A stretch of DNA of 29,510 nucleotides from a virus. A program made the position numbers and the translations under genes. The stretch is taken from positions 1 to 29,510 of IMG/VR virus record IMGVR_UViG_3300047440_000285. One strand, written 5' to 3'. The notes under the pieces were generated by a model. It was not told where the DNA came from. It ran no database searches and was given only the letters and a program-made list of their open reading frames with translations. Below, piece after piece: positions 1 to 7,915 of this stretch (position 1 is its first letter; each line of letters opens with the position of its first letter).

Positions 1-1688
1 CCGGGGGCCGTCAAGAACGCCGCAGTTGTGCCAACCAAGAATTGCCCGGTAGATTCAAAACGCCCATATTCCTTACTTGCCGTCGGATTGGTGAACAGCA
101 TTTGATTCGCACGCAAGAACGCAACTTTCGGAGCGCCCGCAAACGTCGTGCCAGTCAACACCAATTGCGCACAATCGGTAACCTGCGCGGATGTACCGCC
201 TAGTATGTAAAGCAATTGCGCGGAATTCTGTATTCCCAAAAGCCCATTGCCGTTGCCGCCGAGGTAAGTGATGCCGTTATGCACCATCGCCTGTTCGGTG
301 CCGTTGACATAAAAGCCAATTGGCTTTGTGCCCTGACTTACGAATAAAGCCGAGCCCCCGTTATGTTGAATCCAGCCTTGCGTTACGCCGCCGATAGTGA
401 ATGTCAGCGAGGATGCCGAAGTCCCATCAATTGCAAGCCCGCCCGAGGCATTCACGTTAACGCCACCGCCCGCAATCAATGACATCGACCCGCCCGGTGC
501 CATCAATTTAAAATCAGTTATACCGGACGCCTGTCCGCCGCTAATTGAAATAGCATCCGCCGCCGCCGAATAATTGTCATTCAGGAATCGCAACAGGTAA
601 GTGCCGCTGTTCCATAATTGCTCGACAACCCGGTTATTCGCGGAGCGCGCTGAATCAATCAGACTGAATTTGTCGGCGGCCATGAGCGAATAAGTAACGG
701 CAACATCATTGTTGCTGCCACCCGCACCCGTCATGCGCAGAGGCGATATTGCATTCAATTGTCCGCCGGATGCGGCGATGACCGGATGCGTCGCTGACCC
801 GCCAATCTGGACAAATCGGGTTGATCCGACCGGCGCATTGACGTTAAACGCCGGGGCGCCATTGCTCCACCATACAAAATCGCCCGCACCCTTTGCAACG
901 AATTGCATTCCCACGTCAGCACTCGCGCCCGCGTTAGCAATCGTCACACGACTGCCGGCAGTCGAGCCCGCCAGAGTCAGGTAATTGACCGCGCCCGGGA
1001 GATTTAGCACTCTGGCCTGCACCCCCCCACTTGTCGCAAAATCGACATTGCCCGCGCCCGCCGACGTATTGCCCCAAGTAACGACAGTACCGCCGAGTCC
1101 CGCGCCAACACCAAACGTCCCGGCCGAGTTAGCCACACTGCCCACGTAAAAATTAGGCGCTGTCAGCGAGACACCCCCGACGAAGATCGCATCCGTCGCG
1201 CTGTTGCCCTGAATGTAGGCAGACCCGTCGCCCCACTTGATGGCTTTGCCATCCGCTAGCGTAATGTCTCCGGTTGTCGTGATCGGGCCGGGCGTAAACG
1301 TGCCGGTCAGCGTCAGATTGCCGGTAATCGAGACATCGCCCGTTGACGTAATGCCCGGCACATTCAGCGGCTTTAGCAGGTTGACAGCGGTTTGCGTGAA
1401 CTCGGCGATTTGCATGCCCCCCACGCTAACGGCCAGCACCTTTGCCGCCTTGCGATAGAGACCCGTAGAGGACTCGGCGCCGAAGGCGATCCCCGGTGCG
1501 CTGATCGTGCCATCGTTAGCGAGGAAGGGCGCGGCCATCGTCGAGCGGCCGAAGCGGTCGAGCGAATCGGACATCGCCTGTGCTAGATCGGCCATTGTCG
1601 AATTAGCCCAAACGCTCTCGATAAGCGTCCCCGACACAACCGGATTTCCCGCCGGCAGTTGATAGACGCCCGATGAATTGCGCGGCAT
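1..1688 (-). CDS. Phage tail fibre / receptor-binding protein, C-terminus cut by window edge
   Basis: The reading frame is open from the ATG at 1688 to the left edge, giving at least 562 residues with no stop. The N-terminus (MPRNSSGVYQLPAGNPVVSG, then SVWANSTMADLAQAMSDSL) is the particle-anchoring module common at the start of podoviral tail fibres. The rest is Gly/Ser/Thr/Ala-rich with repeated short beta-type segments such as GDITLADGKAIKWGDGSAY and GRFESTGQFLVGTT, as in trimeric fibre shafts. It presumably binds the host surface. The start is set by a GGGG ribosome-binding site fused to the UAG stop of the upstream gene. The receptor-binding tip and any C-terminal chaperone lie outside the window, so host specificity cannot be read. 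Confidence 0.88.
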   Translation of the reverse strand, partial: MPRNSSGVYQLPAGNPVVSGTLIESVWANSTMADLAQAMSDSLDRFGRSTMAAPFLANDGTISAPGIAFGAESSTGLYRKAAKVLAVSVGGMQIAEFTQTAVNLLKPLNVPGITSTGDVSITGNLTLTGTFTPGPITTTGDITLADGKAIKWGDGSAYIQGNSATDAIFVGGVSLTAPNFYVGSVANSAGTFGVGAGLGGTVVTWGNTSAGAGNVDFATSGGVQARVLNLPGAVNYLTLAGSTAGSRVTIANAGASADVGMQFVAKGAGDFVWWSNGAPAFNVNAPVGSTRFVQIGGSATHPVIAASGGQLNAISPLRMTGAGGSNNDVAVTYSLMAADKFSLIDSARSANNRVVEQLWNSGTYLLRFLNDNYSAAADAISISGGQASGITDFKLMAPGGSMSLIAGGGVNVNASGGLAIDGTSASSLTFTIGGVTQGWIQHNGGSALFVSQGTKPIGFYVNGTEQAMVHNGITYLGGNGNGLLGIQNSAQLLYILGGTSAQVTDCAQLVLTGTTFAGAPKVAFLRANQMLFTNPTASKEYGRFESTGQFLVGTTAAFLTAP

Positions 1689-1699
1689 AGACTATTCCC

Positions 1700-3694
1700 C
1701 TATCGAGGTTGCGCGGCTAACCCGGCTGTTTCTGATCCGGCGCGCAAGGCGCGTAGCAAGGCTTGCTGTGTTGTCGTCAGGGGCCGCCCGGATGCCTCTA
1801 CGCGTTCCAACAATCGCAGCATGGCGGACGGGTCTTGCAAGGCGCGCGCAAGCGAGCGATCCCGTTGGTAGTTGGCGACATTGCCCAAGCCCTCTAGGGC
1901 GCCCATGCCGGTCTTTCCGAAGGGCACTTTCCGAATGCTGTCAGCGAGCACCTGTCCGAACATACCCGCATCTTGCGCCGCAAATTGAGTTGGCGCCGTG
2001 GCGCTTCCGCCGCCGGCCGTGCCGCTTTTCTTGACACGTTGCGTGATGTTCTGTTTGCGTAGAGCATTCGTGATCGCGTCCACTTGCCGCGCGGCTTCCG
2101 GGGAATACTTGGCTTCGCCCCGCTGCGCAGCGCGTGAGAATCCGGCTTCTGACAGGGTAGGCAAGTCGCCCGCAATGCCCGATGCCGTTCCGCGAACCTG
2201 CCCCTCTGGCGTATAGAAATTCTCGTGCAGTTGCTGCGCTGCTTTCGCCTGATCCACCCTTTCAACGTCGCGCGTATAGCCTTCCCGTACCTTGCTCCAC
2301 TTGCCGCCGGTTGTCTCTTCGAGCGCATTGTCTAGCCGGCCGATGACATCCTGAATCGCCGAGGATTCACGCGGCGCCGAAGCGTAAGCCGATGGATTGT
2401 TGAATTTGGTCTTGCCACGGAATGCGCGCCGAATGACTTGCATGTCTGCCGGATTGAAGCTTTCGCCGGCCTTCGCTAGATCGCTTTGGAGTTGTTCGTA
2501 CACTTTGCGGACAGGCGCGTCGAATCGCTCCGGGTCGTGGGCGAGCCAATCCTCTACGTGACTCTGCAATGATTGGACATGGTTAGCGAAAACTTCGGGA
2601 TCGGCATCCGCCATCGCCTCTTCCATGCTCGCTTTCCAATTGGCGTTTTTCCGTCCGATGCGCTCGCCTATTTCGCTGCCTTCGGCTGTGGCGCCGCGCA
2701 AGGCATCCGCGAGGGATTGCGCATAGGCTGTATCGTGCTCGGCCCAGTTCGCCATATTGCGCGCACGGCTTCCGACTTCCAATGCCGCCAATTGCGGGTT
2801 GTCCAGAATCGCCGCTGTTGATAGCGTAATGCCGGGGCGGCGGGCGCCGCCTTCCACGCCCTCCAGAATATCCCCGCCAAGATCGGCCCCGGCGCTTTCT
2901 GCTGCTTTGGGCATCGTGGCTTCGTAAGCGCGCAACTCGTCGGCGACTTTCCTTGCCGCTGCACTGCGTTCGGCCGCACCGCCCCCGGCGCCGAGCCGTT
3001 CCCCGACCATGCGCGCCGCTGCGCTTTCGCCGCCCGCCGGGTTGAATCGGCCGATCAGGCTTTTAACCGCGCCGCCCAAGTAGGGAACCGCGCCGCCGAG
3101 CAGAGCACCCCCCACCGCACGCCCTAGGGTCGATTCATCGGACGTTGTGGGGGCCAGGGCACCAGAGACCCCACCCGCGAGCGCGGCATCCGCCACGGTC
3201 GATCCTGCAAGCTTGCCGGCGACTTGAGCACCCAGAGCACGCGGCAACGCAACACCGGCCGCACGAGCACCCGCGCTGGCAAAGCCACCGGCCGGGATCA
3301 GCAGAGTCGGTGCAACTTCGCCCGCGAGCTGCAAAGCGCCGCCGCCGGTTGTCGCGTTCGCCAGTTGTTCATCGCGCGCGCGCTTTTCCAAAACATCCGC
3401 GTCCATCGCCTGCTTGTCAGCATCCGTGCCGAGCACCTTGGTTGCGAGCGATTGCACACCCTGCCCAAGATTTGAGAAGCCGGCGCCCAGGTTCGCGAGA
3501 ACCTTGTCCGTCCCTGACATGTCGGCCGTGGGGTCGAATTCGGCCTTTCCCTTCGCAATTTCCTTTTGCAAGTTGGCGTGATGCTGCGCCACGCGCGCCT
3601 GTCCAACTGCCTGCAACTGTTCATCGGTCGCATTGTCTGGCGCTTCGAATCGGACGAAGCCGCCTTCGGGCAAATGGGCTTTGTAGGTTGCCAC
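1700..3694 (-). CDS. Large Ala/Gly-rich putative internal virion (DNA ejection) protein
   Basis: This 664-aa protein lies between other structural genes and the tail fibre, where podoviruses encode proteins ejected with the DNA. I chose the GTG at 3694 because GGGGG precedes it and the upstream gene's TAG ends one base before it; a longer upstream extension lacks both. The N-terminus (YKAHLPEGGFVRFEAPDNAT, then DEQLQAVGQA) is a short module I associate with phage internal proteins. Residues about 105-205 are a long Gly/Ala/Val/Leu stretch that could be membrane-active. The C-terminal half is charged and helical, with coiled-coil potential. No lytic transglycosylase motif was found. The ejection role is inferred from position and composition. 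Confidence 0.72.
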   Translation of the reverse strand: MATYKAHLPEGGFVRFEAPDNATDEQLQAVGQARVAQHHANLQKEIAKGKAEFDPTADMSGTDKVLANLGAGFSNLGQGVQSLATKVLGTDADKQAMDADVLEKRARDEQLANATTGGGALQLAGEVAPTLLIPAGGFASAGARAAGVALPRALGAQVAGKLAGSTVADAALAGGVSGALAPTTSDESTLGRAVGGALLGGAVPYLGGAVKSLIGRFNPAGGESAAARMVGERLGAGGGAAERSAAARKVADELRAYEATMPKAAESAGADLGGDILEGVEGGARRPGITLSTAAILDNPQLAALEVGSRARNMANWAEHDTAYAQSLADALRGATAEGSEIGERIGRKNANWKASMEEAMADADPEVFANHVQSLQSHVEDWLAHDPERFDAPVRKVYEQLQSDLAKAGESFNPADMQVIRRAFRGKTKFNNPSAYASAPRESSAIQDVIGRLDNALEETTGGKWSKVREGYTRDVERVDQAKAAQQLHENFYTPEGQVRGTASGIAGDLPTLSEAGFSRAAQRGEAKYSPEAARQVDAITNALRKQNITQRVKKSGTAGGGSATAPTQFAAQDAGMFGQVLADSIRKVPFGKTGMGALEGLGNVANYQRDRSLARALQDPSAMLRLLERVEASGRPLTTTQQALLRALRAGSETAGLAAQPR

Positions 3695-3695
3695 G

Positions 3696-5024
3696 CTAAC
3701 CCCCGTCGCGCTCAATTCGCAATGGTGCGGCGTTCGGCGCGGCGCCAGCGGGCGCCCCAAGTCTTGCCGCCATGCTAGGATAAATCTGATTCACAACTTG
3801 CTGGCGCGCATTTAGCGAATTCAATGTCTGATCTACTTGCGTTTGCAATCCATCGCGCCCAAGCCGTAACGCATTAGCGCCGAATGGGTCGGCTAGCTGC
3901 CCTTGCATCAAGCCCATGTCCGTTTCGCTGATCGCGCCGAGAGCATAGGCTTCTTTCAATTGCAGTAGCAATGTAGACGCCTTCTGTCCAACGGTCGCCT
4001 TTTGTGTTGGTGACAATTGATCGAATGAACGCGGATCGTAGTTGTCTAGCGCTTTGCGGTAATCCTGCAATAGATTCATCGCTGTTGACGCGGCAATCTG
4101 TGAGCGCATGACTTCGGCCGATGGCATGCCTTGCTGGCCCGCTGCTACCGCGCGCTGTGCATTCGCCCGCATTTGTTCTAACGCGCCGTGATAGCCGAAT
4201 TGCTCTGCCGCAAGTGCGCGCTGCTGTCCGAATTGCCGGTCTTGCTGCATCTGCTGGAAACGTTGCGAATCCATTAGATTTCCGTGTCCATAGGCATATT
4301 GCGCCGCCTGTTCTTGCGCCTTGTCTAGCTTGTCCTCGCCGCGCTCTTGCGCGTATTGCGAATTAACCGACATCTTGCCTGTGATCGGATCGAAAACACC
4401 CTTGTCCGTGACCCGCTGTTGCGATGCGCCGAGCGCTTGCTGTAGAACAGCGGCCCCGGCCCGCTGTTGCCCTTCGTCACCCATCATCAAGCCCAGAATG
4501 CCCCATCGTTGCGCCTGCGCGTTCGCGTCGCGTCGCTGCGCGATTTCGTCAGCGGTGAATGTCGGGGCGGCCGGAGCGTTCGCGCGTGCCTGCGCAGAGT
4601 CAACCAAGGCTTGGCCCGGGTTCGCGTAGCCTGGAGGCGCGGCCGGTGCATTCGAGACGCCTTGCGCAGCACCACGCGGCGCAAGGGCTTGCGTGAGAAC
4701 CTGCGGCCCCGGTTGACTCGCGGGCGTGCTCTGCGGGGCGGGCGGCCCCGTCATGCCTTTCGGTTGTGGCGGCCCCATCATGCCGGCGGGCGCCTGCGTA
4801 GGCATCGGCGCATCGGGCCAGGGTTGCGGGTCGGGTGCATCCGCCTCTCGACTCCCAAGGGTTCGCGCGAGCACCTGGGGCCGGGTGTAGGTGCGCAGCG
4901 TATCCGGCCCGGCGGCTTCGTTGCCGCGCAATAGCGTATACGAGCGCGAACGGGCAACGGGTGCCTCTTCGGCGGGTGCCTCTACCCATATGGGCTTATT
5001 GTGGCGATCCGTCATCCATGGCAT
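3696..5024 (-). CDS. Putative internal virion protein, Pro-rich N-terminus and helical Gln/Ala-rich body
   Basis: The product is 442 aa. Residues about 60-150 are Pro/Gly/Ala/Gln-rich and disordered-looking, with MGPPQPKGMTGPPAP as an example. The remainder is Ala/Gln/Arg-rich and strongly helical, for example SQRFQQMQQDRQFGQQRALA. Such a body fits a phage ejection or internal core protein. The ATG at 5024 is preceded by GGGGAGG, which begins in the TAG stop of the upstream gene, so translation is probably coupled. The stop lies one base from the GTG of the next gene. I do not recognise a named domain. Confidence 0.7.
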   Translation of the reverse strand: MPWMTDRHNKPIWVEAPAEEAPVARSRSYTLLRGNEAAGPDTLRTYTRPQVLARTLGSREADAPDPQPWPDAPMPTQAPAGMMGPPQPKGMTGPPAPQSTPASQPGPQVLTQALAPRGAAQGVSNAPAAPPGYANPGQALVDSAQARANAPAAPTFTADEIAQRRDANAQAQRWGILGLMMGDEGQQRAGAAVLQQALGASQQRVTDKGVFDPITGKMSVNSQYAQERGEDKLDKAQEQAAQYAYGHGNLMDSQRFQQMQQDRQFGQQRALAAEQFGYHGALEQMRANAQRAVAAGQQGMPSAEVMRSQIAASTAMNLLQDYRKALDNYDPRSFDQLSPTQKATVGQKASTLLLQLKEAYALGAISETDMGLMQGQLADPFGANALRLGRDGLQTQVDQTLNSLNARQQVVNQIYPSMAARLGAPAGAAPNAAPLRIERDGG

Positions 5025-5039
5025 GACTCGGCACCTCCC

Positions 5040-5459
5040 CTAGCGCGGCGGGGGCATCGCGCCCGGTTGCACACCCCGAAGGGCGGCGGCCTGGAGTGCG
5101 GCGGCTTGCTGCGGATTCATCCCACCCCCACCTTTGGCGAAGCCGGGAGAAGCCCCCATCCCACGCCCTGCGCCTTGTGGCGCCCCTGGGGGCATGCCTT
5201 GCGCACCTTGCGGCATCGGGCCGCCCTGCGGCCCCGGGGGCATCCTAGAGGGCATCGCGCCGGCTTGTGGGGGCATTGCCTGCGGCATGCCCCCGCCCTG
5301 CGGCCCCATAGGCACTCCGCCGGCCCCTGACAGCATGCCCTGGGGCACCGGGCCACCTTGCGGAGCACCACGGCCCGCCTTAGCCCCTTGCGGGGGCATC
5401 CCTTGGGGCATGCCTTGCGCGCCGGCCTGCGGGTTCGCGTTACGTGGTTGCCAACTCAT
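5040..5459 (-). CDS. Low-complexity Gly/Pro/Gln/Met-rich virion-associated protein
   Basis: This 139-aa protein consists almost entirely of Gly, Pro, Gln, Ala and Met in short variable repeats of the type PQGMP/PQGG. It ends AGAMPPPR after a short Ala/Leu segment (QQAAALQAAALRG). It resembles the portal C-terminal tail, which ends GPGAMPPPQ, in composition and motif. The ATG at 5459 follows GGGGG with a spacer of about 5 nt. It is probably disordered and, by position, a virion or assembly factor. The biased composition makes homology unreliable and no function can be assigned. Strict placement between genes with proper signals argues that it is translated. Confidence 0.68.
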   Translation of the reverse strand: MSWQPRNANPQAGAQGMPQGMPPQGAKAGRGAPQGGPVPQGMLSGAGGVPMGPQGGGMPQAMPPQAGAMPSRMPPGPQGGPMPQGAQGMPPGAPQGAGRGMGASPGFAKGGGGMNPQQAAALQAAALRGVQPGAMPPPR

Positions 5460-5471
5460 GATTGCCCCCGA

Positions 5472-5987
5472 TTAGAAAAAGGATGTCGGCGCGGTGCGGA
5501 AATACTGGCTTGCGATGTCGCCATATCGGCCGCCCAAGGCTTGCGCCGCCGCGCTTGCTTCGTCCTGTTGCTTTTTGCCGAGATAGGCCCCGACAACATT
5601 CGCGATCCCGCCCGCCCAATTGGGCGCCCCGCCGTTGACTGAGCCGGTATTGAGCGACTGGCCTAGCCCGCGAATGGCGTCAGCGGTCTTAAATTGCTTC
5701 TGGATCTTCTCTGACTCCGGCGCGAGTCGGTAGCGGCCCGCCATGGCTTCGGCGGCTTCGTCCATCTTCTGCGCCTGGATACCGCCCGCCGCCGCGCGTT
5801 GCGCTGCTGCTGCCATCTGATCGGCTTGCGCCGTCTGTGCCGTTTGGTTCGCGGTAGCGACATCCGGGGGCGGAGGCGCGGCCCATGCGTTTTGGATCGG
5901 CATCCCGCCGGGCAACTGCGACCAATCGGCTTGCCGAGGAATTGTCGGATCGGTTGCCGGGTCGTAATACTTGCTGCGTTTTTGCAT
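5472..5987 (-). CDS. Conserved-type small structural protein of unknown function
   Basis: The product is 171 aa. A Pro-rich N-terminal third (MQKRSKYYDPATDPTIPRQ) leads into a long Ala/Gln-rich helical region around residues 45-105. A Gly-rich hydrophobic patch (NWAGGIANVVGAYLGKKQQ) and an Ala-rich C-terminus follow. It may be a minor virion protein cooperating with its neighbours during DNA ejection, but I recognise no family. The start at 5987 has GGGG directly abutting the UAG stop of the S74-domain gene, indicating termination-reinitiation coupling. Confidence 0.7.
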   Translation of the reverse strand: MQKRSKYYDPATDPTIPRQADWSQLPGGMPIQNAWAAPPPPDVATANQTAQTAQADQMAAAAQRAAAGGIQAQKMDEAAEAMAGRYRLAPESEKIQKQFKTADAIRGLGQSLNTGSVNGGAPNWAGGIANVVGAYLGKKQQDEASAAAQALGGRYGDIASQYFRTAPTSFF

Positions 5988-5996
5988 GATGCGCCC

Positions 5997-7472
5997 CTAA
6001 TTCAATGCAGCGTAATTGACCATCAAAACGCCACGGAATGACCGAACCGCATCGGGCACATAGCGGCGCACTTCCTGCGCCATGACGCCCACGCGCGGCA
6101 GGCTTTCGCCGATGAACCGATAGCGGTAGATTCCGAAGCCCTTCGAATGGCGCCCAATGCGCCGCACGTCCGTCTTAACGCGCCGATCCGACATCATGAA
6201 CATTCCGGCCATGCCGCTACCGGCTTGCAGCATTTGCCCCGTTGCCGCGTTCTTCATTTGCTGTTGCTGCATGCCGGCGTCGAATTGCTGTTGTCCTGCG
6301 CCGCTGTAGTCCACACCCTGACCCATGCCGGCTTGGCTGAAATTGGCGAAATCGGGGCTAGAGACTTGCTGACCATTCAAGAGCGCATTTAGGGCGTTCA
6401 ATGACCAATTCTGTTGCTGCTGCGCTTCGGCAATCTGCTGTTGACGCAATGTGTTTTGGTACTGCGCCGCTGCTTGCTGTTGCTGGAAATTCTGCGCGCC
6501 CGCTGCCTGCTGCTGCTGGAATCCCTGCTGCTGCTGATTCAAGCCGAACTGCGAACCGGACAGCCCTTGCTGGAATGCCGCGTTTTGTGCCGCGAGTTGG
6601 TTCTGTTGCGCTTGGCTTCCAAAGCCGAACATTTGTCCGGCGGCTGTGTTCCCGAATTGCGCTTGGTTCTGTGCTTCGCCGGCTTGCTGTTGTCGCAATG
6701 CCAGATCCATTTGATTATTGGTTGCGGCTTGCTGGCTTGCGCCAGACTGCGCGGACATCATCGCTTGATTGTAGGCATCGGTCTTTTGCCGATTGAACTG
6801 ATCCATGGCTTGGCTGTAGCCGGCAGAGCCTTGCGTAATGCCCTGATTCGCTAATTGGGTCTCCATTTGCGTCTGCTGTTGCTGCCATTGCGGGTCGAGC
6901 CGGCTTGTCGCCTGATTCATCAATTGATTGTAGGCAGTGTCACGCGAAGCGCCCGACCCTTGCACACCTTGCAAGTTGCCGTAATCGATTTGGCTTTGGA
7001 GTTGCGGCGTACCTTGTCGGGACGTGTCTATGTTCTGAGCCTGCGGCCCCATGCCGAACGGGTTCGTGGTCGATTGCAGATTGCCGGCCTGCGCACCTTG
7101 CGCTAGCGGGGTAAAGCCGCTGAAATCCATCGGCCCGTTCTGCATTTGCTGGCCAACTTGCCCCATCAGGGATTGGGCGATATCGGAGCGGCCAGACTGG
7201 ATCGCCTGTTGCTGGTCTAGTGCGTTCTGTTGCTGCGCGTTTAGGGTCGTGTTCTGTGTCCACGACATGACAGGTTTTCCCTGCGAGTCGAGAACCGCCG
7301 ATCCGTCTGGATTCGTTGCCGCTTGGGATGAATAGGAAATCGTCCCCCACGGATTATTCTGTGTCATCCGGTTCGCATAATTCTGCTGTAGCAATTGGTC
7401 ATTGCTACTCTGCGCAGTCTTCTCCGCGAGCGCGGTGTAATCCGGGGGCGGAGGGCCTGACTTTTTTGACAT
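5997..7472 (-). CDS. Gln-rich virion protein with C-terminal Peptidase S74-type domain
   Basis: The product is 491 aa. The N-terminus (MSKKSGPPPPDYTALAEKTA) followed by NNPWGTISY matches a recurrent podoviral family seen just downstream of the tail hub gene. The middle (about residues 200-400) is extraordinarily Gln/Asn/Ala-rich with several QQQQ runs and probably forms long helices. The last ~64 residues begin SDRRVKTDVRRIG and include GIYRYRF, VGVMAQEV and VNYAALN, the signature of Peptidase S74 intramolecular chaperones that help fibres trimerise and often self-cleave at the Ser-Asp step. The ATG at 7472 with AGGGG five bases upstream is preferred over a TTG at 7505 that lies inside the preceding gene. 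Whether cleavage occurs is unknown. Confidence 0.8.
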   Translation of the reverse strand: MSKKSGPPPPDYTALAEKTAQSSNDQLLQQNYANRMTQNNPWGTISYSSQAATNPDGSAVLDSQGKPVMSWTQNTTLNAQQQNALDQQQAIQSGRSDIAQSLMGQVGQQMQNGPMDFSGFTPLAQGAQAGNLQSTTNPFGMGPQAQNIDTSRQGTPQLQSQIDYGNLQGVQGSGASRDTAYNQLMNQATSRLDPQWQQQQTQMETQLANQGITQGSAGYSQAMDQFNRQKTDAYNQAMMSAQSGASQQAATNNQMDLALRQQQAGEAQNQAQFGNTAAGQMFGFGSQAQQNQLAAQNAAFQQGLSGSQFGLNQQQQGFQQQQAAGAQNFQQQQAAAQYQNTLRQQQIAEAQQQQNWSLNALNALLNGQQVSSPDFANFSQAGMGQGVDYSGAGQQQFDAGMQQQQMKNAATGQMLQAGSGMAGMFMMSDRRVKTDVRRIGRHSKGFGIYRYRFIGESLPRVGVMAQEVRRYVPDAVRSFRGVLMVNYAALN

Positions 7473-7480
7473 GGCATCCC

Positions 7481-7915
7481 CTAATGCAAACGAAGCCACC
7501 GGCAATCGCCGCGCAGCATTTGCAGAACAACCAAATCAGCATCGCCGCCGCCGTTCGGAATGCGCGCGATTTCCTTAAAGCCTAGGCGCGTATCGAAGGA
7601 CAGCGCGGCGGCATTCGTGGAATCGACCAAAGCCAAAACGGCTTCGCAATTGCAGACATTGAACGGGTAGACAAAGGCCGCAAGCACCATCCGCCGGTTA
7701 AGCAAGTCGGGGCGTTGCACAACGGTATGCATGCAACACGTCCGGCCGATGAATGCGTTATAGCCCACGGCGACAGCGACATCCTCGTAATGAATCGGCG
7801 ACTCGTCTGGCCTGTCCGGCGCATACAGCACACCCCGAAAATCCGCGCTACTGTGCAAGCCGAGCCGATCAGCGAAAAAGGCGTGAACGATATCTGGAAG
7901 CGTTAATTCGATCAT
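7481..7915 (-). CDS. GNAT-family N-acetyltransferase
   Basis: This 144-aa protein looks like a GNAT acetyl-CoA-dependent N-acetyltransferase. The C-terminal half has the usual beta strand (MVLAAFVYPFN), then AVLALVDSTNAAALSFDTRLGFKE, reported here as the STN...A..FDTRLGF block that forms the acceptor-site region, followed by a final strand (DADLVVLQML). The N-terminal half (HYEDVAVAVGYNAFIGRTC) fits the family's central sheet. Its ATG overlaps the stop of the upstream tail gene in an ATGA arrangement, so it is co-translated with virion genes. The substrate may be a virion protein or a host target; nothing in the sequence decides this. Confidence 0.82.
   Translation of the reverse strand: MIELTLPDIVHAFFADRLGLHSSADFRGVLYAPDRPDESPIHYEDVAVAVGYNAFIGRTCCMHTVVQRPDLLNRRMVLAAFVYPFNVCNCEAVLALVDSTNAAALSFDTRLGFKEIARIPNGGGDADLVVLQMLRGDCRWLRLH

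Noticed and set aside
1-1688. Diversity-generating retroelement near the tail fibre, as in Bordetella phage BPP-1
   Set aside because: No reverse transcriptase ORF or template/variable repeat pair is visible; the fibre's 3' end is outside the window, so it is unsupported rather than excluded.
3145-3699. Plus-strand ORF of 184 codons opposite the ejection-protein gene
   Set aside because: Shadow of a GC-rich gene: Arg/Pro/His-rich product, no domain and no operon on that strand.
6400-6740. CAG/CTG-rich trinucleotide runs as a simple-sequence element
   Set aside because: They encode the Gln-rich part of the S74-domain protein with mixed codons; no regular long tandem array is present.
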